Positions 26,084 to 34,612 of a DNA stretch of 64,000 nucleotides are shown here, piece by piece. The stretch lies in contig NZ_JAODTZ010000004.1 in the NCBI RefSeq assembly GCF_025399795.1, forward strand, positions 248,001 through 312,000, written 5' to 3'. The DNA comes from Streptomyces rhizosphaerihabitans. GTDB lineage: Bacteria > Actinomycetota > Actinomycetes > Streptomycetales > Streptomycetaceae. Position numbers and translations under genes: made by a program. Numbering within the stretch: the stretch's first letter is position 1; each line of letters starts with the position of its first letter. The notes under the pieces are model-generated. The model worked only from the letters and a program-made list of their open reading frames with translations, was not told the origin of the DNA and did not search any database.

Positions 26084-26929
26084 TCAGAGCAGCGCGGCAC
26101 GCGGGCCGTCGGGCTGCACGAGTCGCCGCTCCAGGATCACGCGGGCGATCTCGGAGGACTCATCGTCGGTGAGCCGGCGGAAGCCGGTCTCGGTGATCAC
26201 GGTGACGATCGGGTAGATCCGGCGCGCGACATCGGGACCACCGGTCGCCGAGTCGTCGTCGGCCGCGTCGTAGAGGGCCTGGACGACCAGCGTCGTAGCC
26301 TGGTCCTCCGTCAGATCCTTGGCGTAGAGCTTCTTCATGGCGCTGCGCGCGAAGATCGAGCCGGAGCCCGTGGCCGCGTAGCCGTGCTCCTCGGAGCGGC
26401 CGCCGGTGACGTCGTAGGAGAAGATGCGGCCCCGGTCGCGGTCCACGTCGAAGCCCGCGAAGAGGGGGACCACGGCGAGGCCCTGCATGGCCATGCCGAG
26501 GTTGGAACGGATCATCGTGGACAGGCGGTTCGCCTTGCCCTCCAGGGAGAGCGTGGCGCCCTCCACCTTCTCGAAGTGCTCCAGCTCCAGCTGGAACAGC
26601 TTCACCATCTCCACGGCCAGACCCGCCGTACCGGCGATGCCCACCGCCGAGTACTCGTCGGCCGGGAACACCTTCTCGATGTCTCGCTGGGCGATGACGT
26701 TCCCCATCGTGGCCCGCCGGTCACCGGCGAGGACGACTCCGCCGGCGAAGGTGACGGCGACGATGGTCGTGCCGTGCGGGGCCTCGATCACGCCCTGGAT
26801 GGGCGGCAGTTGCCGCTTGCCCGGCAGCATCTCCGGCTGGTGCTCGGACAGGAAGTCCATGAAGGACGACGACCCGGGCGTCAGGAAGGCAGCCGGTAGA
26901 CGCCCGGTGCTACGAGTGTTGGCTTCCAC
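26084..26929 (-). CDS. prcB: Proteasome subunit beta PrcB
   Basis: Catalytic subunit of the 20S proteasome, 281 residues. The first 53 residues are a propeptide; autocleavage at PHG-TTIVAV would expose Thr54, the N-terminal nucleophile. The supporting Asp and Lys positions are present ([13 protein letters not shown] with Asp and Arg after the first strands) and the [14 protein letters not shown] segment is conserved. The start is GTG at 26929 with GGAAGGA seven bases upstream; it lies inside the end of the upstream nuclease-like gene, giving a 49-base overlap. Confidence 0.96.
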   Translation of the reverse strand: MEANTRSTGRLPAAFLTPGSSSFMDFLSEHQPEMLPGKRQLPPIQGVIEAPHGTTIVAVTFAGGVVLAGDRRATMGNVIAQRDIEKVFPADEYSAVGIAGTAGLAVEMVKLFQLELEHFEKVEGATLSLEGKANRLSTMIRSNLGMAMQGLAVVPLFAGFDVDRDRGRIFSYDVTGGRSEEHGYAATGSGSIFARSAMKKLYAKDLTEDQATTLVVQALYDAADDDSATGGPDVARRIYPIVTVITETGFRRLTDDESSEIARVILERRLVQPDGPRAALL

Positions 26930-27474
26930 GGGGATCCTTCCAAGTAGGCGGCAGCCCGACGAACTGCGTCGGGATCATCTCCCAACTTGCCGATGGCCGA
27001 ATTGCAGTTGAAGCACAGTACGCCACGGACACTACCCGTCTTGTGGCAGTGATCCACATGAATGGCGGGAGCTTTCAAGCAGATCACGCAGAGCCCCATC
27101 TGCGAGGCCACCATCTCGTCGCGTTCGGCTTCGGTGAGGCCGTAGTGGCGTTTGAGGTGTCCCGCACGCCCCTCGGCGACTCGGCACACCTTGCAACGCG
27201 TAGACAGCCCGTCCGAAGCCGTTGCATTGCGATGCCACTCGCTCCACGGCTTGACCTCACCGCATTTGAGGCAGAGCTTGTGCCCCTCGGGCACGTCCGC
27301 CTGAGGGCGGACTTTCCGCCCGAGACTCACCTGACGCTTTCGGTGATAGTCCGACGCGCAATCTCGACAGTGATGCTGCAGACCGTCCAGATTGGACCGC
27401 TTACGAGCGAAGGCCGCGTGCGGCTTGGCTTCGCCGCACCGCACGCAACACTTCACACCCTCTTCGCTCTTCAA
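26881..27474 (-). CDS. Endonuclease VII-like (HNH) zinc-ribbon protein between pup and prcB
   Basis: Protein of 197 residues. Two N-terminal zinc-ribbon modules (CCVRCGEAK...HCRDC and CLKCGEVK...RCKVC) are followed by a recombination endonuclease VII-type HNH fold: [17 protein letters not shown], then [17 protein letters not shown]. The Cys and His ligands and the catalytic His of VDHCHKTG are intact. A DNA nuclease is expected from the fold; its biological role is not known. The start is TTG at 27474, moderately supported by a GGGGGG stretch; the gene starts 32 bases after pup and overlaps prcB by 49 bases. From memory, streptomycetes keep a gene of this kind at this position. Confidence 0.85.
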   Translation of the reverse strand: MKSEEGVKCCVRCGEAKPHAAFARKRSNLDGLQHHCRDCASDYHRKRQVSLGRKVRPQADVPEGHKLCLKCGEVKPWSEWHRNATASDGLSTRCKVCRVAEGRAGHLKRHYGLTEAERDEMVASQMGLCVICLKAPAIHVDHCHKTGSVRGVLCFNCNSAIGKLGDDPDAVRRAAAYLEGSPWKPTLVAPGVYRLPS

Positions 27475-27506
27475 CCCGAAGCCCCCCGTGGCCTTGGATT
27501 CGAAGG

Positions 27507-27725
27507 CTACTCGCCGCCCTTCTGAACGAAGCTACGGACGAAGTCCTCGGCGTTCTCCTCCAAGACATCGTCAATTTCGTCAAGAACCGAGTCGACGTCG
27601 TCGCTCAGCTTTTCCTGGCGTTCCTTGAGGTCGTCGGTCGCCTGTGCGTCTTGCGACTGTTCCTCGACCTCCTCGGTGGAACGCGTCGCCTTCTGCTGTC
27701 CGCCGCCGGTGTCCTTGGTCGCCAT
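27507..27725 (-). CDS. pup: Prokaryotic ubiquitin-like protein Pup
   Basis: Modifier protein of 72 residues, mostly disordered, that is joined to lysines of target proteins by PafA. The C-terminal half carries the helix that binds the coiled coils of ARC (DDVDSVLDEIDDVLEENAED) and ends FVQKGGE. The last residue is Glu encoded by GAG, so the ligatable form is made directly and no deamidation by Dop is needed. The ATG at 27725 gives the usual MATKDTGGG start. First gene of the pup-nuclease-prcB-prcA string. Confidence 0.97.
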   Translation of the reverse strand: MATKDTGGGQQKATRSTEEVEEQSQDAQATDDLKERQEKLSDDVDSVLDEIDDVLEENAEDFVRSFVQKGGE

Positions 27726-27881
27726 AACCCTCACCCCGCTCGGTTCGACGTTCTTGATCAGACCCTACAAGCAGGGTCCGACATCGGCCCCGCAGTTGCT
27801 ACAACGTACGGGGGCCACCTCGATGATTCCCGTAACGCCAGGTATTCCACCCTGTCCGGCCGGTGCCGTCCGGGTGGAAGC

Positions 27882-29393
27882 TCAGTTGCCCGACAGGACC
27901 CTGACCAGGTCCTCGGCCGTACGGCAGCGGTCCAGGAGCTCCTTGACGTGATTACGCGTTCCGCGAAGCGGCTCCAGGGTTGGGACGCGCTGGAGCGAGT
28001 CCCGGCCCGGCAGATCGAAGATCACCGAGTCCCAGGAGGCCGCCGCCACGTCGTCCGCGTACTGCTCCAGGCAGCGCCCGCGGAAGTACGCCCGGGTGTC
28101 CTCGGGCGGTGTCGTGCGGGCCCGCTCGACCTCGTTCTCGTCCAGCAGGCGCTTGATCTTGCCGCGGGCGGCCAGACGGTTGTAGAGGCCCTTCTCGGCA
28201 CGCACGTCGGCGTACTGGAGGTCGACCAGGTGCAGCCGGGCGGCGTCCCAGTCGAGGTCGTCACGGCGCCGGTAGCCCTCCATGAGCTCCCGCTTGGCGA
28301 CCCAGTCGAGCTCCCCGGAGAGGCTCATCGGGTCGTTCTCCAGGCGGTTCAGGGTGTCCTCCCAGCGCAGCAGGACGTCCTTGGTCTGTTCGTCGGCGTC
28401 CGCCCCGAAGCGCTCCTCGACGTACTTGCGGGACAGCTCGAAGTACTCCATCTGGAGCTGGACCGCGGTGAGCGTGCGGCCGCTGCGGAGTGTGACCAGG
28501 CGCTTGAGGGTCGGGTCGTGGGAGACCTGGTGGAGGGTGCGTACGGGCTGGTCGACGGCCAGGTCGACGGCGATGAAGCCGTCCTCGATCATGGAGAGGA
28601 CGAGCGCCGTCGTGCCGAGCTTGAGATAGGTCGAGATCTCGGAGAGGTTCGCGTCCCCGATGATCACGTGCAGCCGGCGGTACTTCTCCGCGTCCGCGTG
28701 CGGCTCGTCGCGGGTGTTGATGATGGGGCGCTTGAGGGTGGTCTCGAGGCCGACCTCGACCTCGAAGTAGTCGGCGCGCTGGCTGAGCTGGAAGCCGTGC
28801 TCGTGCCCGTCCTGACCGATACCGACGCGGCCCGCTCCGGTGACGACCTGGCGTGAGACGAAGAACGGCGTCAGGTGCCGCACGATGTCCGAGAAGGGGG
28901 TCTCCCGCTTCATCAGGTAGTTCTCGTGCGTGCCGTACGAGGCGCCCTTGTTGTCGGTGTTGTTCTTGTAGAGGTGGATCGGCTGGGCGCCCGGGAGCTG
29001 GGCCGCTCGCTCGGCGGCCTCCGCCATGATGCGCTCGCCGGCCTTGTCCCACAGGACCGCGTCCCGCGGGTTGGTGACTTCGGGGGAGCTGTATTCCGGG
29101 TGTGCGTGGTCGACGTACAGCCGTGCACCGTTGGTGAGGATGACATTGGCCAGACCGATGTCCTCGTCGGTGAGCTGGCTGGAGTCGGCGGTCTCCCGGG
29201 CGAGGTCGAAGCCTCGTGCGTCCCGCAGCGGGTTCTCCTCCTCGAAGTCCCAGCGGGCGCGGCGCGCCCGGTGCATCGCCGCCGCGTAGGCGTTGACGAT
29301 CTGGGACGAGGTGAGCATGGCATTGGCGTTGGGGTGACCGGGGACGGAGATCCCGTACTCCGTCTCGATGCCCATTACTCGCCGTACGGTCAT
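27882..29393 (-). CDS. dop: Pup deamidase/depupylase Dop
   Basis: Enzyme of 503 residues, paralogous to PafA, that removes Pup from targets and in some species deamidates Pup-Gln. It starts [15 protein letters not shown] with the conserved Glu and then has a Dop-type loop of about 40 residues ([20 protein letters not shown] region) absent from PafA. Shared blocks are [20 protein letters not shown] and [20 protein letters not shown]. The aspartate of [13 protein letters not shown] belongs to the active site. An AAGGAGGG ribosome site precedes the ATG at 29393. As this Pup already ends in Glu, depupylation is its likely main task. Confidence 0.97.
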   Translation of the reverse strand: MTVRRVMGIETEYGISVPGHPNANAMLTSSQIVNAYAAAMHRARRARWDFEEENPLRDARGFDLARETADSSQLTDEDIGLANVILTNGARLYVDHAHPEYSSPEVTNPRDAVLWDKAGERIMAEAAERAAQLPGAQPIHLYKNNTDNKGASYGTHENYLMKRETPFSDIVRHLTPFFVSRQVVTGAGRVGIGQDGHEHGFQLSQRADYFEVEVGLETTLKRPIINTRDEPHADAEKYRRLHVIIGDANLSEISTYLKLGTTALVLSMIEDGFIAVDLAVDQPVRTLHQVSHDPTLKRLVTLRSGRTLTAVQLQMEYFELSRKYVEERFGADADEQTKDVLLRWEDTLNRLENDPMSLSGELDWVAKRELMEGYRRRDDLDWDAARLHLVDLQYADVRAEKGLYNRLAARGKIKRLLDENEVERARTTPPEDTRAYFRGRCLEQYADDVAAASWDSVIFDLPGRDSLQRVPTLEPLRGTRNHVKELLDRCRTAEDLVRVLSGN

Positions 29394-29581
29394 GCGGCCC
29401 TCCTTGCCGGCGGCGCCCTCGGTCGGGGGCGCTGCTCAAGTACCGCTGGCGCTCCGGTGCGTGTGCGGTGCCCGTCCCCGCACTGGCGACTCGGCGGTAC
29501 GGAAGAGCCTAGAACGCCTTTGCGCTGGTGGGGAGATCATTTGCGTCATTGCTGTGCTCCGGCCATGTCCTGAAAAGCAGT

Positions 29582-29616
29582 CGGCTGCGGATACCCGTGA
29601 AGGGCACCCGCAGCCG
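29582..29616. terminator. Hairpin after arc
   Basis: Outer arms CGGCTGCGG (29582-29590) and CCGCAGCCG (29608-29616) plus inner ACCC/GGG pairing. It directly follows the stop of the minus-strand proteasome ATPase gene and precedes dop, so arc probably ends its own transcript. Confidence 0.7.
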
Positions 29617-29625
29617 CCCTGTCTT

Positions 29626-31392
29626 TTACAGGTACTGACCGGTGTTGGCCACCGTGTCGATGGAGCGTCCGGTGTCCGCGCCCTGCTTTCCGGTGATGAG
29701 CGTACGGATATAGACGATCCGTTCACCCTTCTTTCCGGAGATCCTGGCCCAGTCGTCCGGGTTGGTGGTGTTCGGCAGGTCCTCGTTCTCCTTGAACTCG
29801 TCCACGCATGCCTGGAGGAGGTGGGAGACCCGGAGGCCCTTCTGGCTGTGCTCCAAGAAGTCCTTGATGGCCATCTTCTTGGCGCGGCCGACGATGTTCT
29901 CGATCATGGCGCCGGAATTGAAGTCCTTGAAGTAGAGGACTTCCTTGTCACCGTTGGCGTAGGTGACCTCCAGGAAGCGGTTCTCCTCCGATTCGGCGTA
30001 CATCTGCTCCACGGCTGTCTGGATCATGCCGTGGACGGTGGCCGCCCTGTCGCCGCCGTGCTCTCCCACGTCCTCGGGGTGCAGCGGGAGACGCTCGGTG
30101 AGGTACTTCTGGAAGATGTCCTTCGCCGCCTCGGCGTCCGGGCGCTCGATCTTGATCTTCACGTCGAGCCGGCCGGGCCGCAGGATGGCGGGGTCGATCA
30201 TGTCCTCACGGTTCGAGGCACCGATCACCACCACGTTCTGCAGGCCCTCCACGCCGTCGATCTCGGCGAGGAGCTGCGGGACGATGGTGTTCTCCACGTC
30301 CGAGCTGACGCCTGATCCACGGGTGCGGAAGAGGGACTCCATCTCGTCGAAGAAGACGATGACGGGTGTGCCCTCGCTGGCCTTCTCCCGGGCACGCTGG
30401 AAGATGAGCCGGATCTGCCGCTCGGTCTCACCGACGTACTTGTTCAGGAGCTCGGGGCCCTTGATGTTGAGGAAGAAGCTCTTGCCGGTGGCCTGTCCGG
30501 TCACTTCGGCGACCTTCTTGGCCAGCGAATTGGCCACGGCCTTGGCGATGAGGGTCTTTCCGCATCCGGGGGGCCCGTACAGCAGGACGCCCTTGGGCGG
30601 CCGCAGTTCGTGCTCCTTGAAGAGGTCGGGGTAGAGGTACGGGAGCTCGACCGCGTCGCGGATCATCTCGATCTGGCCGCCCAGACCGCCGATCTGCTCG
30701 TAGCCGATGTCCGGGACCTCTTCGAGGACGAGTTCCTCGACCTCGCTCTTCGGAACGATCTCGTAGACGTAGCCGGAACGGGGTTCGAGGAGCAGGGCGT
30801 CCCCGGGACGGATATTGACGTCCAGGAGCGGCTCGGCGAGCCGTACCACCCGTTCCTCGTCGGTGTGCCCCTGCACGAGGGCGCGCTCGCCGTCCTCCAG
30901 GATCTCCTTGAGGGTGACGATCTCGCCGATGCTCTCGTACTCCATGGCCTCGACCACGTTGAGAGCTTCGTTGAGCATCACTTCCTGGCCGCGCCTGAGC
31001 TCGACGAGCTCCACGCTGGGGCTGACGTTCACCCGGAGCTTGCGGCCCCCGGTGAAGATGTCCGCCGTGCCGTCCTCGTTCGCCGTGAGGAAGACACCGA
31101 AGCCGGCCGGCGGCTGTGCGAGCCGGTCGACTTCTTCCTTGAGGGCCACGATCTGGTCGCGGGCCTCACGGAGCGTGTTGGCGAGCCGCTCGTTCTGTGC
31201 GGACACGCCTGCCAGGTTGGTCTGCAACTCGACGATCCGCTCTTCGAGAATCCTCGTGTGCCGCGGAGAGTCGGCGAGCTTGCGTCGCAGGACGGCGATC
31301 TCCTGCTCAAGGTAGGCAATCTGCCCGGCGGGGTCATCGGACCCTCGTCCCGGGCGGATGCCGCGGTTCATGTCGTCGTCGTGGGCTGCCAC
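29626..31392 (-). CDS. arc: Proteasome-associated AAA ATPase (ARC/Mpa)
   Basis: Hexameric AAA ATPase of 588 residues that recognises pupylated proteins, unfolds them and feeds them to the 20S proteasome. An N-terminal coiled coil (about 15-80) binds Pup; tandem OB folds follow (to about 235); then the AAA domain with Walker A GPPGCGKT, Walker [11 protein letters not shown] and the arginine-finger region [10 protein letters not shown]. The chain ends TGQYL, the GQYL-type tail that opens the proteasome gate. The GTG at 31392, with GGAGGAGG just upstream, gives the family start [11 protein letters not shown]; an in-frame TTG at 31410 is less likely. Confidence 0.96.
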   Translation of the reverse strand: MAAHDDDMNRGIRPGRGSDDPAGQIAYLEQEIAVLRRKLADSPRHTRILEERIVELQTNLAGVSAQNERLANTLREARDQIVALKEEVDRLAQPPAGFGVFLTANEDGTADIFTGGRKLRVNVSPSVELVELRRGQEVMLNEALNVVEAMEYESIGEIVTLKEILEDGERALVQGHTDEERVVRLAEPLLDVNIRPGDALLLEPRSGYVYEIVPKSEVEELVLEEVPDIGYEQIGGLGGQIEMIRDAVELPYLYPDLFKEHELRPPKGVLLYGPPGCGKTLIAKAVANSLAKKVAEVTGQATGKSFFLNIKGPELLNKYVGETERQIRLIFQRAREKASEGTPVIVFFDEMESLFRTRGSGVSSDVENTIVPQLLAEIDGVEGLQNVVVIGASNREDMIDPAILRPGRLDVKIKIERPDAEAAKDIFQKYLTERLPLHPEDVGEHGGDRAATVHGMIQTAVEQMYAESEENRFLEVTYANGDKEVLYFKDFNSGAMIENIVGRAKKMAIKDFLEHSQKGLRVSHLLQACVDEFKENEDLPNTTNPDDWARISGKKGERIVYIRTLITGKQGADTGRSIDTVANTGQYL

Positions 31393-31645
31393 GGTCCTCA
31401 CCTCCTCCAAGGGGAGCTGGACGCTTCCAGACCCTACCTGGGTGGGTGTCGATTGAAACCCCTAGATCACAAAGACTGTCGGGGTGTGTCCGATCTTCAC
31501 CCTTGCGCTCTCCCTCACGCCAGGGGAATACCCACCGAACATGATTGGGAAGCGGGCGGAGGTAGGGTCGAAGTGTTCAACACCCGTCAGAGCTGGCCCG
31601 ATTCCCCAGTCTTCGGTCCGCTCGACGCAGAAAACGGCAGGAGAA

Positions 31646-31951
31646 ATGACCGTGCAGCAGGAGGCCGGAGTCGACGGCGAGGCGCTTGAGGTCTGGATCG
31701 ACCAGGATCTCTGTACCGGCGACGGGATCTGCGTCCAGTACGCGCCCGAGGTCTTTGAGCTGGACATTGACGGGCTGGCCTATGTGAAGAGCCCGGAGGA
31801 CGAGCTCCTGCAGGCGGTGGGCGCCACAACGCCCGTACCGCTGCCGCTTCTGCGCGATGTGACGGACTCGGCGAAGGAGTGCCCGGGGGACTGCATCCAC
31901 GTCCGTCGGGTTTCGGACAAGGTCGAGGTCTACGGTTCCGACGCGGAGTGA
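31646..31951 (+). CDS. Ferredoxin
   Basis: Small iron-sulfur protein of 101 residues. Cysteines occur as CTGDGIC near residue 27 and as CPGDC near the end, with the usual APEVFELDIDGLAYV between, fitting a single 3Fe-4S or 4Fe-4S cluster of the type that serves cytochromes P450 and other oxidoreductases. The ATG at 31646 follows AGGAG closely; a GTG six bases further on has better spacing and is an alternative. Divergent from arc. No partner oxidoreductase lies beside it. A classic terminator follows. Confidence 0.9.
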   Translation: MTVQQEAGVDGEALEVWIDQDLCTGDGICVQYAPEVFELDIDGLAYVKSPEDELLQAVGATTPVPLPLLRDVTDSAKECPGDCIHVRRVSDKVEVYGSDAE

Positions 31952-31990
31952 CCTTTCGGGTACCGCGCGTCACCTGATGTCTGGTTCCTC

Positions 31991-32022
31991 ACACCCTCCG
32001 CGTCGCGGAGGGTGTTTTCTTT
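31991..32022 (+). terminator. Intrinsic terminator after the ferredoxin gene
   Basis: ACACCCTCCG (31991-32000) pairs with CGGAGGGTGT (32006-32015) across a five-base loop, followed by TTTCTTTTG. It is one of the few hairpins here with a T tract. The opposite gene also ends nearby at 32050. Confidence 0.9.
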
Positions 32023-32049
32023 TGTTCGGGTCTCGCGCCGGGGGCGCGC

Positions 32050-32625
32050 TCAGGCACTCCGCGCTTCGGACGGTGTCGAGCGGATGAACGCGCCGTTCTT
32101 CCACTGCCACTTGGCGCTGTCCTTCAGGTCCGGGCAGCAACTCGGTACGTCGGTCGAGGAGTAGCCGAGCAGAGTGGCTGTGACGGCTCCGTCGCGCACC
32201 GCGAAGTCCGTGACGCTCAGCCGGTCCTTGGGATCGACCAGGGTCGCCACGACCCTGGGCTGTTTCGCTCCCTCGGCCTGGGTGAGGACGTAGACGCCGT
32301 TGGGCGGGGTGCCGGAGCCGGCGTCGCAGCGGACGACGGCCACGGTCTCGGGGCGGCCGTCGCCGTCCAGGTCCCCGGCGGCCTTCTTCTGCACGAGCAC
32401 CTTGGTGGGCCCGCAGGTGATCGGGAAGTCCACGCCGGTCGGGTCGGGGGCGGCCACCGGGGCCGTCGCCGTTTTCGGGCCGGCGCCGGGCTGGGCCGCC
32501 CTCGCCGGATCGGGGTGAAGCACGGACGACAGCGCCACGACTCCGGCGATGGCGGTGGCCGTGGCGACCCACTGGATGGGGCTGGTCTGCGTGTGTGCCA
32601 GTTCCGGAACAACGGATTGCTGCAC
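32050..32625 (-). CDS. Membrane-anchored or secreted protein of unknown function
   Basis: Protein of 191 residues. A hydrophobic segment near the N-terminus (about 21-40, WVATATAIAGVVALSSVLHP) is followed by Ala/Pro-rich sequence ending in PDPARAAQPG and a compact extracytoplasmic domain with AAGDLDGDGRPETVAVVRC, resembling one VCBS/FG-GAP-like calcium-binding blade, and cysteines near the end (SCCPDL). The start is GTG at 32625, with GGGAG nine bases upstream. The frame is open to 33054, but that extension is Arg/Pro/Gly low-complexity from repeat DNA. I do not know its function. Confidence 0.75.
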   Translation of the reverse strand: MQQSVVPELAHTQTSPIQWVATATAIAGVVALSSVLHPDPARAAQPGAGPKTATAPVAAPDPTGVDFPITCGPTKVLVQKKAAGDLDGDGRPETVAVVRCDAGSGTPPNGVYVLTQAEGAKQPRVVATLVDPKDRLSVTDFAVRDGAVTATLLGYSSTDVPSCCPDLKDSAKWQWKNGAFIRSTPSEARSA

Positions 32626-32689
32626 TAGGAGTGTCTCCCGCGAGGGCTGTGCCGGTGGGGGTGGGGTGACCCGCATGGTGCCACACGTC

Positions 32690-33600
32690 ACAGCCTGGTG
32701 GAACGGCGGGGTCCGGACTTGTGAAGAGTTCCGGCGGAGTTTCCGGCACGGTCCCGTAAGGGCCCCGCCCGGACCGTCGGGAGGGCCGCCGGAAGGCCAC
32801 CGGGAGGGCCGTCGGGGACCCGAGGGAAGGGCCACGGGGACGGCCGTCGGGAGGGCGTCCTGAGGGCGACGCCGCTCGGCCCTCCGCCCGCGTTCCGTAC
32901 AGCCCTCCGCCCACGTTCCGTACGGCCTGCCGACGGGCTCGGCGGCCTTGCCCGCCGGTCTCCGGGCCAGACCCGTCGACTGACGTCCGCACGGTCCGGA
33001 GGCCGGCCCGTCAGGCACGTGGGCCCCGCTCGCGGCAGCTCCGCCGACAACCACCGGCGCGATCCGGCAGCGCGCGTCGGACCCATGGCCGGTCTGCCGG
33101 CGGACCCGCGAACGGACCCGCTAACGGGCCCGCCGACCAGCCTCCGGGTGCCGCCTGCCGACGGCGGCCGAGCTGCCCGTCGCGCTCCACCCCGGGGCTA
33201 GGTGCTGCGTCCTGATGGGGCGGCGCGCGAGCGGGGTGGCCCCGACGCTCGGCAGGCCCGGCCCCGGCACCCGGCAGGCCCGTGTCGGCAGCCGTCCCGG
33301 CGGCCTGTTGGCCTGCGCGGAAGGCGGTCGCATCGGCGGGGCTCCCGGCAGACCTGTCGACCGCCTTCCTGGTCACTCACCTGGCCACTCACCGGCGCGC
33401 GTCTCAAGCCCGTGAGCCCCGTTCCCGATACACGACCCGGCCATCCTCCGGGCCATGCGCCGGAGCGGCCGGCAGGCCCGTCCGCCGACTTCCCGAGGAC
33501 CCGTCAGCAGCCTTGCGGAGGACCGTCGGTGGGCTCGGGAGGACGGTCGGCAGGGGGCTTTCGGCAGGTCCGTCCGGCGGCCCTGATGGAGTGTCAACGG
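32690..33600. repeat. Long intergenic region with degenerate GC-rich repeats
   Basis: About one kilobase separates the hypothetical gene start (32625) from the trmI terminator. The first part repeats a CGTCGGGAGGGCC-like unit (near 32775, 32799, 32818 and 32845). The later part repeats CGGCAGGCCCGTC-like units (near 33250, 33272, 33345, 33470 and 33575). Units vary and spacing is irregular. Open frames here encode only Arg/Pro/Gly/Ala-rich chains without recognisable domains, so I see no gene. Confidence 0.6.
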
Positions 33601-33606
33601 GAAAGC

Positions 33607-33650
33607 ACTGTGGCCGAGTTCCCGGTGAGATCCGGGAACTCGGCCACAGT
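33607..33650. terminator. Very strong hairpin after trmI
   Basis: An uninterrupted 19-base stem (33607-33625 with 33632-33650) and a six-base loop TGAGAT. It lies 19 bases beyond the stop of the minus-strand methyltransferase gene. There is no T tract. Confidence 0.88.
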
Positions 33651-33668
33651 TGTGGTGCGTTGGGTACG

Positions 33669-34571
33669 TCAGCGGCCGGCGCCGCCGTCGGCGTTCGGGC
33701 CGGTGTAGTCCTCGCCGTACGCGCCCTTGGAGGGGCGGCGGCGGCGCATGGGCGGCTCGACGCCGTCCGCGAGGCGGCGGGCGGTGAGCAGGAAGCCGGT
33801 GTGGCCGATCATCCGGTGGTCCGGGCGGACGGCCAGGCCTTCGACGTGCCAGTTGCGGATCATCGATTCCCAGGCGGTCGGCTCGTTGAAGCAGCCGATC
33901 TCACGGATCGACTCGACGGTCCGCGCGAGCTGGGTGGTGGTCGCCACGTAGCAGCAGAGGATGCCGCCGGGGACGAGCGCCTTGGAGACGGCCTCCAGGC
34001 ACTCCCAGGGAGCGAGCATGTCGAGGATGACGCGGTCGACATCGGTGTCGTTCAGGTTGTCCTGGAGGTCGCCGACGGTGAGCTGCCAGGCGGGGTGCGG
34101 TCCGCCGAAGTAGCGCTCCACGTTCTGCTGGGCGATCTCGGCGAAGTCCTCGCGACGCTCGTAGGAGTGCAGCATGCCCTGGTCGCCGATGCCGCGCAGC
34201 AGGAAGCTGCTGAGCGAGCCGGAGCCGACACCCGCTTCCACGACGCGGGCGCCGGGGAAGATGTCGGCGAAGGCCAGGATCTGCCCCGCGTCCTTGGGGT
34301 AGACCACGGCGGCGCCGCGGGGCATGGACAGGACGTAGTCGGGGAGCAGGGGGCGCAGCGCGAGATAGGCGACGTTCCCCGTGGTGCGGACAACGCTGCC
34401 CTCGGGAGCACCGATCAGCTCGTCGTGGGGGAAGGAACCCTTGTGGGTATGAAAATTCTTCCCGGCCTCGAGCGTGAACGTGTAGTGGCGGCCCTTGGGG
34501 TCGGTCAGCTGTACCTGGTCCCCGACCTTGAAGGGCCCGCGCCTGCGGGCGGCACCGGTCGGTTCGGACAT
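33669..34571 (-). CDS. trmI: tRNA (adenine-58-N1)-methyltransferase TrmI
   Basis: S-adenosylmethionine-dependent methyltransferase of 300 residues that modifies A58 in the T loop of tRNA. An N-terminal beta domain (PFKVGDQVQLTDPKGRHYTF) leads to the Rossmann domain with motif I VVEAGVGSGSLSSFLL, acidic motif II HSYERREDFAEIA and VDRVILDMLAPWECLEA, which holds the catalytic Asp. The C-terminal 30 residues are basic and Gly-rich. Usually a homotetramer. ATG at 34571, 42 bases from the M50 gene on the same strand. It belongs to the conserved gene row downstream of the Pup system. Confidence 0.94.
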   Translation of the reverse strand: MSEPTGAARRRGPFKVGDQVQLTDPKGRHYTFTLEAGKNFHTHKGSFPHDELIGAPEGSVVRTTGNVAYLALRPLLPDYVLSMPRGAAVVYPKDAGQILAFADIFPGARVVEAGVGSGSLSSFLLRGIGDQGMLHSYERREDFAEIAQQNVERYFGGPHPAWQLTVGDLQDNLNDTDVDRVILDMLAPWECLEAVSKALVPGGILCCYVATTTQLARTVESIREIGCFNEPTAWESMIRNWHVEGLAVRPDHRMIGHTGFLLTARRLADGVEPPMRRRRPSKGAYGEDYTGPNADGGAGR

Positions 34572-34612
34572 GTGAACAGCCTACCGGTCCCGGACAGGGC
34601 CGCCGACCACGG

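Noticed and set aside
32050..33054. Long version (334 residues) of the hypothetical protein
   Set aside because: The extra N-terminal part is repeat-derived low-complexity sequence; a GTG with a good ribosome site at 32625 gives a sensible membrane-anchored protein.
33011..33708. Overlapping open frames on both strands between the hypothetical gene and trmI
   Set aside because: All are Arg/Pro/Gly/Ala-rich, mutually overlapping and derived from repeat DNA, with no ribosome sites or domains.
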